Positions 32,317 to 41,105 of a stretch of DNA of 64,000 bases are shown piece after piece. This DNA is from Cordilura impudica (Eukaryota > Arthropoda > Insecta > Diptera > Scathophagidae): positions 164,061,086 to 164,125,085 of the forward strand of contig OY821519.1 in the NCBI GenBank assembly GCA_963682025.1, read 5' to 3'. Each line of letters begins with the position of its first letter. Position 1 is the stretch's first letter. A program made the translations under genes and the position numbers. The notes beneath the pieces are model-generated. The model had not been told where the DNA came from and did no database searches. It saw only the letters and a list, made by a program, of their open reading frames with translations.

Positions 32317-32887
32317 TTAATACTAGTTTAAAGATTATAATTTGTTTCTAATTTTAGTATAAATTTTTATTAATACATTTAAATAAAATATATGTGCACT
32401 TTAAATCAATAGTAAAAGTTTACTTAAAATTTTATCGATGTTGTGTTCTGTATATAATATATCCAAATGGTATTGATATTGTTGGGAATTTCAGTGTTAT
32501 TTTTCAGTTTAATCCTCACAAGAATTAGCTTTCTTCCAAAAAAAACCAACCTTTGGCCCCTATGAATATTGAGAGACTAAATAAATGTCAGGGGCCAAAT
32601 GTTGGCATTTTCTGACCAAAATTAAGTTTAGGAATAATAAATAAGTATTGGTTGTAAAATACGATTGAAGAAAATAAGAAATTATAAAAAAAATACCTAT
32701 TTAAAATGTCAAAATATTCAACTTTTACATGGAAAGTCAACAAAAAATTAAAATGCATTTTTAGCTCCAAATTACTTACGTTCCTATCAGTCGATTTTTA
32801 CGTTTGAATACGCAAATTGAAGCTTAAAGTCCCTCCTATTGAACAAAACAAATCGCGTAAAAAAATACCAATCCGGTCAAAAGTTAT
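32317..32887 (+). other. Transib 3' non-coding region
   Basis: AT-rich sequence between the transposase stop (32314-32316) and the right inverted repeat. AATAAA-like signals occur near 32381-32388 (aaataaaat), suitable for transcript ending. No open frame of interest. Confidence 0.5.
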
Positions 32888-32925
32888 AGAGTTTTGACCG
32901 CTATCTCGCGAAATTGACCACTGTG
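32888..32925 (-). repeat. Transib right terminal inverted repeat, RSS-like
   Basis: Read on the minus strand: CACAGTG, the exact consensus RSS heptamer, then 23 bases (gtcaatttc...gcggtc), then aaaactcta. Ends against the gggcg duplication at 32926-32930. Confidence 0.9.
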
Positions 32926-32933
32926 GGGCGGGA

Positions 32934-33194
32934 TGTTTACGCGCAGATGAACGAAAAGACCTATGATCAGTTTAACGAACGCTCTTTGGTGCTTTTTTCG
33001 TAGCCTTTGAGGTTTATTGTTTTAAGCGACATGATCATACTGTTGTGTACCCCGCTTAAGGTACGTTGTACAAATCCACCCCCAAGAAAAAATATATTTA
33101 TAACGTTTGAGAAAAAATTCTAATTCCGTTTTTTTTATTTCATTTTCTTCGCACATAATTTTATTGGAAAATTATTTTACGAGGAAAAGGAACA
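32934..33194 (+). repeat. BEL-A 3' LTR (261 bp)
   Basis: Begins TGTTTACGCG three bases after the right Transib target copy and ends GGAACA before the aatag duplication at 33195-33199. It is 42 bp longer than the 5' LTR owing to one indel. caagggggcggga, the BEL-A purine tract before this LTR, is reconstructed in order from both sides of Transib. Confidence 0.92.
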
Positions 33195-33199
33195 AATAG

Positions 33200-33325
33200 T
33201 TATCGATTTCTCTCAATGTATTTCTTATTATTCAGAATGACGGTTTCTATATTATGTATTTTTCCAGATTATTCTATTCAACTATACCTATCCTTTTCTT
33301 ACCTCGATGTTACTAAAATTTTTGA
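33200..33325 (+). other. presumed end of the 412-like 3' LTR and junction to BEL-C
   Basis: Sequence continuing from 15086 once BEL-A is removed. AT-rich and non-coding. The 412-like LTR should end here, but there is no second LTR copy to place the boundary. Confidence 0.4.
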
Positions 33326-33810
33326 AAATGACGTCCAATATCCAGCTGCATACGTTTGTCGATGCCGGCAAAAATGCATACGCAGCTGTATGCTAGTTTC
33401 GTATTCAACACCATGATGAATTCGATGTCTCTATCGTAGTTGCGAAATCCAAAGTCTCAACTCTGAAGCCGATATCCATACCTAGACTGGAACTCTAAGC
33501 GGCGTTAATTGGTACCCGTTTGGCCGGAAAAATCCGAAGTGTGACACGTCTTCACTGTACTGAAAGCTTCTTCTGGTCCGATTCAAAAACTGTCTTGAAA
33601 TGGTTATCCATGGACCCCAAACCCTTCAAGGCGTTAGTTATGTATGGAGTCGGTGAAATATTAGTATCTACTAATGTGACTCAATGGTATTGGGTCCCAT
33701 CCAAATCAAACCCAGCTGTGGTTTAGGGGCCCGAAGTTTTTAAAGGGCGACAAAAGGCCAACATATTCAGATTTGAGAGGCGCCAACAACGAAGAGGTAC
33801 GAAATCAACA
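33325..33810 (+). pseudogene. BEL-C RNase H fragment
   Basis: ESFFWSDSKTVLKWL and QWYWVPSKSNPA (frame 33520-33726) are BEL/Pao RNase H motifs. In other frames upstream are HTFVDAGKNAYAAV-like and IPRLEL-like stretches (33330-33510), so the region holds three or more frame breaks. The stop at 33724-33726 interrupts the A-D motif. 33811-34090 is too decayed to assign. Confidence 0.75.
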
Positions 33811-34089
33811 AATCGTATAGTTTCACTACGAACATAGAATATTTTTTTCAGAAGAGATTTGGTGCCTCAAAAATAGTAAGCAAATTGTGGGAGAGCAGAA
33901 ATGTTAAACTGTAGCAGAAATGTTAATAGTTTTGCCACATAGTCACTATATCACTTTCATAGTTGGTCGATATTATCACGAGAATTTCCATCATTGTCTG
34001 CACGAAGCAGAATTAAGTAAATTTTTTATATTTCGAAATTAAGAGCTCTACATTAGAACACACGAGGCCGATGTCAGCGCTGTAAAATG

Positions 34090-34793
34090 AATCAGCAGTG
34101 CCCCGACCGCCGATAATGGCATCTCTACTTCCAGAAAGGCTATCGAGCTTTGAGCGTACATTCACGAACGTCGGCGTTGAATTTTTTGGGCCATATATAC
34201 AGCCGTTGGCAGACGAAAGGAAAAAGGATGGGGTGTTCTGTTTACATCCTTGACAGTTCCTGCAATTCATATTGAAGTGGATCATAGTCTTGATACCAGC
34301 TCGTACATCATGTGTATACACAATTTCATTAGTCGTCGCGGCTCTACGAATGAAATATACACTGACAATGGTAACTTCAAATCAGTACAAAAACGATGCC
34401 CTAACTCAAAACCACGTGCTTCTTGGTGCTGCCGCCGGATACAAACCTCTAGGTGAATACGATCACGATCTTCGACAGCGATGGCATCAAACCCTGAAAT
34501 TAGCAAGTCACTTTAGGCGAAGGAGGGTACGTGAATATGGACAGACATTGGCGTGGCACAGCAAATGGTTCGAAAAAGTATAGCCACTTCACGTTGGAGA
34601 TATAGTCATCATGATACGCTTCCTCGCAACTGCTGGCCCAAAAGTGCAATAACCCAAATTGTTCCTGCGAAATACGGTCACGTCCGCCGCGCCAAAGTCA
34701 AAACGAGTACCAGTACATACGAGAGACCAGCAGCAAAAATAGTGGTGTTAGAAGTCGGTAATGTAAAGGATGGTGAGCTCGTGGATCCATAGC
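34090..34793 (+). pseudogene. BEL-C integrase fragments
   Basis: LPERLSSFERTFTNVGVEFF (34120-34185, first catalytic Asp position reads Glu in GVEFFGP), then frame 34250-34456 with AIHIEVDHSLDTSS and NEIYTDNG (second Asp). A deletion removes most of the region containing the catalytic Glu. Frame 34553-34792 ends with ITQIVPAKYGHVRRAKVKT and a C-terminal RPAAKIVVLE motif. Non-functional. Confidence 0.72.
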
Positions 34794-34811
34794 TGGCTTA
34801 AAAAGGGGGAA

Positions 34812-35145
34812 TGTTACCGCCGCGACTTTTATTTACTTAAAATTATAATATTGTATGTATCTTTATTTTCTCATTATACCGTTGTCTTTATATTTACATT
34901 TATACTCACACACGTATGTATATACATAGTTTAAATATTTCTATTAATTTACATTGCTGAATAGCGGTAGTGTCTGGTTTTTGTCTATACTTTAAATAGG
35001 AAGACAAACATAAAAGTTAGGCAGTTCGACTTGAGTGATTAAACAATTTGTTTTTAAGCTTAACATCAATTGTAATAAAAAATTGAAGCTAATAAAAATC
35101 GCTTTGCCAGATCGCAAATAGGAAAAAACATTATTATTCCATTAC
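34812..35145 (+). repeat. BEL-C 3' LTR (end uncertain)
   Basis: TGTTACCGCCGCGAC follows the purine tract aaaaggggga (34801-34810). The end is put at the CA of attaca near 35145, but no partner copy is present to confirm. 35146-35443 contains no recognisable feature. Confidence 0.55.
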
Positions 35146-35516
35146 ACCTTTGCCTTGTATCTGAATGACAGTTTTACTTGTATGCTTCACGTCTTGGGAA
35201 TACATACCTAACAACTTACTTAATATCAACGCAAATAGCTTTAAAGAGTTTCTATTTACATTTTTTGAACAAGTTTAAATGCATTTTATGTGTTCTTTGT
35301 AACAATTGTTCTGCCATAAGTTTGCCATAATGTATTGTATTCTTGTACTTTACATATAAGATAAAATCTGGTACAGAAAATGGAAAATAAATAAATAATC
35401 CATTTTTCCTCAGCCAGTTTCTCTGCCTTACGGGCCATGGAATTACAGTAAACCTCTAAAAAAATATTCTGTATTTTATTCACTTTTCAAATAGTTTGAA
35501 GAAAATTTGTGAAAAT

Positions 35517-36164
35517 GGTGCCTATTATGAGCAATTTTCGATTTTCGATTTTGGTCGAAATAACTGATCGAACGAATTTTCATTTGGTTTTAGGCGCACA
35601 TTCGATAAAATAGTGCTATTGTGAATATCACTCAATTGGATTATTCACAATAGTACATATTTATCAGCTGGCACTATAAATAAACATTGTTTATTTACAA
35701 ATTTATTTTAAAAAAAATTAATTATTAACATGGAATTATGGTTCTATGGTCGTCTGATGAAGATGAATTCTTCGTCATGAGAGATGCTTCCAACATTATG
35801 GAAATGAATTCCACTACGTAAGTATGCGAGGTTTTAGCAAGGGTACCATTTGTTTACAGATTTATAGCAAATTCTCGACTGCAAGGAGGAGTTTACGGAA
35901 TTGATGTCTACTACAGATGAACTGCTGCGGCAATGGACACAAGGCAGATCGATCTAGTGAAATTAAAATAATTTACAACTGATATTTTAAATAAGTTTTA
36001 CAAACTGCCATCCAGCATTGAAAGCAAAATTGTATGCGATTGAAAATTCATTGTACAACGAAATTTTCTACCGTGCTGCTAGCTCATAATACGACTTTGA
36101 CATTCGATAGTCGGTGTTCGATAGCCAGAAGATCGAAGTTCGAATGCAACTCATAATAAGGGCC
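35517..36164. mobile_element. PIF/Harbinger-like non-autonomous insertion in the left Tc1 repeat
   Basis: A 648-bp segment interrupts the left inverted repeat of the Tc1-like element. Ends are ggtgcctattatgag and, complemented, ggcccttattatgag (12 of 15 identical). Such ends with TATTATGAG resemble Harbinger-type TIRs in flies (family recollection). Flanks aat and agt would be an imperfect 3-bp duplication. A short decayed coding-like piece (35740-35830) is inside. It carries no transposase. Confidence 0.5.
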
Positions 36165-36284
36165 AGTATCATGTTCTTAACAAAAATTAACAAAAAACAA
36201 TAAAGGTACATTTCATGAAACCAAAAAAAAACTTGTACACTCTTCATGTTACGCAGTATTGTAAGGTACCGTTATCCAACACAA

Positions 36285-37260
36285 TTCTGTTTTCAGTTGT
36301 CTATGCCACTCGCATTCTCTTCATATTTCTAATGTGCACATGTCAGTTTACGCGAAATGTTAAAATTTATTATAAATCTCTGGGAAGAGACAAAGATTTT
36401 GAGGAAAATTTGTGAAATTGGAAAAAAGCCGCACTCTACCGTCAAATACATTATTGATATGTACCAGAAAAATGGGTTTCTAATTAGACCAAGCGGAATC
36501 GGAAAGCCAAAAAAATTTCATCTTTACAAACGCAAAGGCAAATAGTTCGAAACATTAGTGAAAATTAAAAAATATCGACAGTGGAAATAGCACGAAACTT
36601 GAGCGAACATTGAAGGCATAAGAGTGTATAAACCCCGAAACAAGCCTCTGCTGTAAGCTACAAATATAAAGAAGCGACTGGAGTATGAAAAAGAGTATGT
36701 CTCGAAGCCACTAGAGTTTTGGTGCTCCGTGATATTTACAGATGAGTCGAAATTCAATATATTTGGATACGACATTTTGTGCGAAAAAAAGAAGGGTACA
36801 GCATTGTACCCAAAAAATTTTTATAAAACGTTCAAACATAGTAGCGACAGTGTTTTATGGTTGGGGGTGCAATAAGAGCTAATAGTGTTAGAAATTTTCA
36901 GTTTGTGGAAGGCACGATGAATAAATTTGATTATTTTCGACAAAGAGCTACAAAATTAGAAATTGCCGAGAATTTTAGCTAAGTTCACGACAACGATCTA
37001 AAGCATTCCTTGTTTGTGATTAAAGAATGACTGATGTAGAGCTGTTAAAAGTACTATCCCATCCATCCGCATGTCCCGATGTAAGTCCAATCGAGCATTT
37101 GTGGGTCCATATGAATAAAAACTAAGATAAAATACCGTTAAAAGTACAAAATAGATTAAAACTGCACTCCAAAACATATGGGCGTCAATTACACTGACAT
37201 CACACAAAATTTGTCCTTATCAATGCCAAAAAGGTCATACGCCGTTATAATTGCTAAGGG
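36285..37260 (+). pseudogene. Tc1-like transposase remnant
   Basis: Frame 36357-36545 contains KICEIGKKPHSTVKYIIDMY and SGIGKPKKFHLYKRK, the helix-turn-helix and GRPR-like linker of Tc1 transposases. Further on, in several frames, are IFTDESKFNIFG (first Asp, about 36735-36770), VHDNDLKHS (second Asp, about 36985-37010) and SPIEHLWVHM (third-residue region, about 37085-37120). Multiple stops and frameshifts. The enzyme would excise and insert at TA. Confidence 0.8.
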
Positions 37261-37318
37261 TCATCATACAAAATACTAGCTTTTAAAAATGATGACGAAA
37301 AATCTTTATTTTTTTAAG

Positions 37319-37553
37319 AATTTCTGAAATGTACAAGTTTTTTTTTTGGCTTCATGAAATGTGCTTTTTTGGGTTTTTGTTAATTTTTGTAAACAATATG
37401 ATATTTTCACAAATTTTGTTAAAACTATTTGAAAAGTGAATAAAATACAGAATATTTTAACATTATATTTTATATATCTAGTGTATATAGTTTCAAAGAT
37501 AATGCACATAAACATATGTAAGTATGCTGTACAAATATTTTATTGGTTCACTG
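37319..37553 (-). repeat. right inverted repeat of the Tc1-like element (about 235 bp)
   Basis: Complementary in blocks to 35446-35516 and 36165-36243. The outermost bases are CAGTGAACC on the minus strand next to TA. Confidence 0.75.
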
Positions 37554-37555
37554 TA

Positions 37556-38083
37556 TTTGGAATTTATGCTACATTTTTGCAAGTTGGAGCTTTTGGATAA
37601 AATTGGTTATAGAAGGTTTTCACTTGTTTAGTGGTTATTCTAATTGTTTTTTATCTCTTTGATTATCTCGGATCCAGGACATATGTGAGTAGTTAATAGG
37701 ATGGAGTCGCGTTTTCTGTGCTTGGATCTTTTTCTCTATTGTACACATATTCGACCAAAGTATTAGAAGTGATTGAAACACTACAATTTTAAATTGAGAA
37801 AACTGATTTCTGCACACAAAAAACTGATTTTTTTTTAGTTGTAATATTTTTATTTTTATAAACTTTGTACACTTCGAAGGTGTCTACACGACACATAATA
37901 TTTATTTTGGTCTCGTTTTGAAAATATTGCATTTAAAATAGTATACATTTTTTTATGTTCTAAAAGCCCAAAGGTATTTTTTTTTTTTGAATATTTACAG
38001 TATTTCTCAGTGCAAAACGTGAGCCTAATCATGGAATAGGTATATAAGCCTCACTCTGTCGTTGTAGTGGTAAAAAGGACAAA
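37556..38083. other. AT-rich spacer without a recognised feature
   Basis: About 530 bp; a T run near 37980 and no open frame or repeat that could be supported. Presumably DIP2 intron. Confidence 0.5.
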
Positions 38084-38086
38084 TTA

Positions 38087-39301
38087 CACTGTGGAACAAA
38101 TTCAGGTTAGCAAAAGTTAGGTCGATTTTGAAAGTGAGGGGTGAAAGTAGAGGCTAAATTAGAAGACATTATCCCAAGACATTTTCCCGCTTAAAAGACA
38201 TTTACATATGTCGTACAAAATTCATCTCTTGCATCAGCATCTTGATCAACTCGCTCAACAGTTGCCAACTGAATCTGATGAGCAGGGCGAACGTTATCAC
38301 CAAACTGCGCTTCCATTTGAAATAAGGTAACTATAGAGTGTGCATATTTTGAATTCCTAGATTTTTCTAATATCTTTGTCAGAGTGCACAATTTAAACAT
38401 GTTAACGATTGAAAACTATTTTCGTTTCAGGTACAGAGGAAAGAAATCTCCAGATGCAATACTCGCTGAAATTTGTTGGTGGTATAAAAACATCTTTGAA
38501 GAAGAGGAAGACGAGGAAAAGGAGGGAGAAGGGGAAGACAAAGATGAAATTCCAGAATATCTGCTGGACGAAATTATCGACCTTTCTGATGATAATGACG
38601 ATGACCAAGATATTAGAGAGAGCAGTGATGTTGTTCCACAGCCGCCTGCTAAGCGGCAACTGGCCAAATCATTAATTTATTTAATTTTTTTACTTAAAAC
38701 TTTTCATAACTAACATTTCAAAAATATATTTTTTCCATATTGTTATAACTTCTTTTTCAACGTTTCTTCAAAACCAACACTGAACAAAATTGGTACATAA
38801 AAAATGAGAAGTAAATTAATATTAAGCTGGAAAACGCAAGTTTTGTATTATGATTGTTTTCTTTTCAAATGAAATTTATTGAAGAAACTGAGAAGCATAT
38901 TATAGATCAAACAGAAAGCAAAAAAGACTTAGTTTTGTGGAAAATATTTTCAAAAAGCATGAAAGAAAATAATTTTTCCAACATTTTGCTTCATAAGCAC
39001 CACAAAAATTTTCTAAATCAATTTTTTAAAAAATTCTAATTGTTGCACGGGTCTCTAGCAATAATTTGGCTTTTACAGATTGAAAAAATATCAATTAGTC
39101 GACGAGTTATAGCCAAAAAAAACTATATAAACAATATGCTGAAAATCGGCATTTGACTGCAAAGTTCGAAGGTCGATTAAAAAAAAATTCGAACTAACAT
39201 AAACAAACGCCGCGATATGGGTCTTCTAATTTAGCCTCTATTTTCACCCCTCACTCTCAGAATCGAACTAACTTTTGCTAACCTGAATTTGTTCCACAGT
39301 A
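38087..39301 (+). mobile_element. unclassified DNA transposon with 81-bp inverted repeats
   Basis: Left end 38087-38167 and right end 39221-39301 are inverted copies of 81 bp with about five differences. Outer bases are CACTGTGGAAC (left) and TACTGTGGAAC (right, complement). TTA flanks both ends (38084-38086, 39302-39304), a possible 3-bp target duplication. Inside is a two-exon coding remnant (38208-38710) and later a short ORF (38854-39039, MKFIEETEKHIIDQTE start). It lacks a complete transposase, so it is likely an internally deleted derivative. Confidence 0.78.
38208..38713 (+). pseudogene. spliced C-terminal fragment of a transposon-borne protein
   Basis: Exon 38208-38326 starts at an ATG and encodes HQHLDQLAQQLPTESDEQGE then RYHQTALPFEIR. 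A donor GT at 38327 and acceptor ttcgtttcag (38421-38430) allow in-frame joining to 38431-38713, which begins YRGKKSPDAILAEICWWYK and continues into an acidic tail with Glu/Asp runs. The pattern HLD...SDE-GERFHQ...ERYQG...LAEYCW is one I recall from a widespread uncharacterised protein family of insects and cnidarians thought to be transposon-derived. No function is assigned. Confidence 0.55.
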
Positions 39302-39304
39302 TTA

Positions 39305-39670
39305 TAGTATTGACGTGCCTATTTTTTATCATCACAAGAAAAAACAAGAGAGTTTTCTTAAATTGTAGTATGAATGCTACCAATTAATTGGTTTTTGGTA
39401 TATATATTATATGCATACTCATCAACAATTAAAAAACAAACTTTATTCAACGTTTTTCTTCTAAGATATTTGGTTTTATGTTTAATTAAAATAGTAAATA
39501 TTTATAAAAAAAATAAAAAGTGGTAAACAAAAAATAATTTCAATAATTAACTATTCGAAATATATTACCACTTCGAAAAATATTCACCTCCAAATATTAA
39601 TTAATAAAAAACTAATAAAAATGCAGATTCTTTTAAATTGAACTAAGATTTGAAGTCCCTTTTGTGTAAA
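39305..39670. other. AT-rich spacer
   Basis: About 365 bp between two mobile elements; A-rich and T-rich runs, no ORF or repeat supported. Confidence 0.5.
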
Positions 39671-40490
39671 AATCAGAGTTCAGAAAAAAACACACACTGA
39701 ATAAAAAACTCGTACATATATGTAAACAAACATAACTTAGACCAACACACACATATTTTTATTTTCATATCAATTATGTTTGTTTTTAAATTTTCTTCGG
39801 TGCCCAACACAACCACGACTGTGTTCGTTTTAATATTTCGTTATTTACACGAACATTTTTCTATCACGTACTTTTTTTTCAATCACACATAAAGCACACA
39901 TTTTTGAGTGTTGCTTTATTTGAAGTTGATGTTCTGGTACGTGTAGTGAAAAAAAACACAGAACATGTAAAATAAACAGGTTCGAGTTCAGTTATATTTT
40001 AAGTCGTGTTGCGGCTCGTGTAGTAAGAAAAAACACAACATGTACAATAAATAGGTTCGAGTTCAGTTATATTTTAAACACGACTTAAAATATAACTGAA
40101 CTCGAACCTGTTTACTGTACATGTTCTGTTGTTTCTTACTACACGAGCCACAACACGACTTAAAATATAACTGAACTCGAACCTGTTTATTTTACATGTT
40201 CTGTGTTTTTTTTCACTACACGTACCAGAACATCAACTTCAAATAAAGCAACACTCAAAAATGTGTGCTTTATGTGTGATTGAAAAAAAAAGTATGTGAT
40301 ACAAAAATGTTCGTGTAAATAACGAAATATTAAAACGAACACAGTCATGGTTGTGTTGGGTACCGTAGAAAATTTTGAAACGCACATAATTGATATGAAA
40401 ATAAAGATATGTGTTGGCTGCTTTTGAACAGAACATTGTGTGTTTCGTGTGTGTATTTTCTGAACCTTGGTAAAAATACATACAGACTTA
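39671..40490. repeat. near-perfect palindrome of about 0.8 kb (foldback element)
   Basis: The left arm (about 39671-40078) is followed without a loop by its complement (about 40079-40490), centred on the taaacacgacttaaa region near 40078. Examples: gactgtgttcgttttaatat (39817-39836) against attaaaacgaacacagtcat (40329-40348); gaagttgatgttctggtacg (39922-39941) against cgtaccagaacatcaacttc (40221-40240). Each arm also has a repeat of the ggttcgagttcagttatatt unit. Outer arms are more diverged and contain small indels. Confidence 0.9.
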
Positions 40491-40586
40491 AGACTATTGA
40501 TGTTTTCTTGTGATAGATTTCTTAAATTCGAATAGATTATATAATATTCTGTTATTCTTTTTATCGACTCAAAGTAAACACATTTT

Positions 40587-41099
40587 TATACCCTATACCA
40601 CTATGAGATCAGGGTATAATGACTTTGTGCTGATGTTTGTAACTACCTAAAATATTTGACCTATCTTTTATTATACCGATCAACTCAGAATCACGTTCTG
40701 CCTTAAGACCTAAATTATCATATAGATCTTGGGGGAATTTGTTTGTTTGTGTTTATTAAAACAATAAATCTTGTATAGATTTCGTAGCCATGGCCCCCAT
40801 ATAAAGCTACTACCCGATCTTTACTTAAATCTATCAAAAAACAAAAGTATTGTCCAGATGTTTCTCATACTTGTTTTTTATATATTTTTTTCAAATTATA
40901 ACTGACTTCAACAAGATGGTCACGAACGGTCTATTATTCGACATAGTTCCCCATGTTAATATAGCAGCCGATAAGAACTTTTTCATATCTACAAGCAAAA
41001 AAGTTATTAACAATGCCACTCGATTTGGTTTATGCTTATTTGCTATATACAATTAGTTGGACCAGAGACCTCCTACATAAACGCACGGTATAGGGTATC
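40587..41099. mobile_element. MITE-like unit with taccctatacc inverted ends
   Basis: taccctatacc at 40589-40599 is the exact complement of ggtatagggta at 41087-41097; an extra agggtata is at 40611-40618. The 510 bp between have no convincing ORF (a 68-codon frame at 40850-41056 is unassigned). Units that begin with tataccct are common in fly genomes, but the family was not identified. Confidence 0.5.
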
Positions 41100-41105
41100 G
41101 TATAG

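Larger units (their letters stand above)
28959..32925 (+). mobile_element. Transib DNA transposon (RAG1-related), inserted in the BEL-A polypurine tract
   Basis: A 3,967-bp element with inverted ends CACTGTGGTCAAT (left) and CACAGTGGTCAAT (right, complement). It is flanked by a GC-rich 5-bp duplication gggcg (28954-28958 and 32926-32930), as Transib elements make (family knowledge). It encodes a transposase with CDGSSG, MIDGK and LSEEAQEKRNKD motifs, characteristic of Transib and homologous to the RAG1 core. Contents: left TIR, about 700 bp of 5' sequence, three 168-bp tandem units, transposase, 3' non-coding part, right TIR. Broken by two stops and one frameshift. Confidence 0.92.
15087..33194 (+). 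mobile_element. BEL-A: BEL/Pao LTR retrotransposon carrying two further insertions
   Basis: Two similar LTRs (15087-15305 and 32934-33194) begin TGTTTACGCG and end AACA/AAACA. They are flanked by a 5-bp duplication aatag (15082-15086 and 33195-33199). Five-base duplications are normal for BEL/Pao. Between them, in plus orientation, lie leader, gag, protease, RT, RNase H, integrase and a small third ORF. Removing BEL-B (6.5 kb) and Transib (4.0 kb) leaves about 7.6 kb, a normal size for the superfamily. Several stops and frameshifts make the coding region defective. Confidence 0.9.
33325..35145 (+). mobile_element. BEL-C: 3' remnant of a third BEL/Pao element
   Basis: Plus-strand decayed RNase H, integrase fragments, purine tract and an LTR-like sequence, in correct order. 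It starts abruptly in RNase H next to the 412-like 3' end, so its 5' part may lie left of the window if the 412-like element is inserted in it. Many stops and deletions show it is older than BEL-A and BEL-B. Confidence 0.65.
35446..37553 (+). mobile_element. Tc1-like DNA transposon with long inverted repeats, degenerate
   Basis: Ends read CAGTAAACC (left) and CAGTGAACC (right, complement), each flanked by TA (35444-35445, 37554-37555), the Tc1/mariner target. Inner parts of the inverted repeats match well: attctgtattttattcactt at left (35466-35485) with the complement of 37437-37456, and catttcatgaaaccaaaaaa (36212-36231) with the complement near 37341-37360. The left repeat seems to have lost about 85 bp near its end and is split by an insertion at 35517-36164. 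A broken transposase lies between. Confidence 0.8.

Noticed and set aside
28959..32925. hAT or piggyBac origin for the element
   Set aside because: The 5-bp gggcg duplication, CACWGTG ends and the CDGSSG/MIDGK/SEEAQE motifs fit Transib; hAT would give 8 bp and piggyBac TTAA.
34250..34583. Overlapping plus and minus ORFs near 34.3 kb as novel genes
   Set aside because: Plus frames are BEL-C integrase pieces; the minus frames are their shadows.
38402..38667. Ser-rich or hydrophobic minus-strand ORFs
   Set aside because: Antisense of the acidic GAA/GAG-rich exon of the 38-kb transposon remnant.
38087..39301. Possible non-autonomous Transib because of the CACTGTGG end
   Set aside because: No GC-rich 5-bp duplication, no A-rich block at position 31, and one end begins TACTGTGG; left unclassified.
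40187..40481. Minus-strand ORFs of 66 and 80 codons
   Set aside because: They lie within the palindrome and arise from its arms; no coding pattern.
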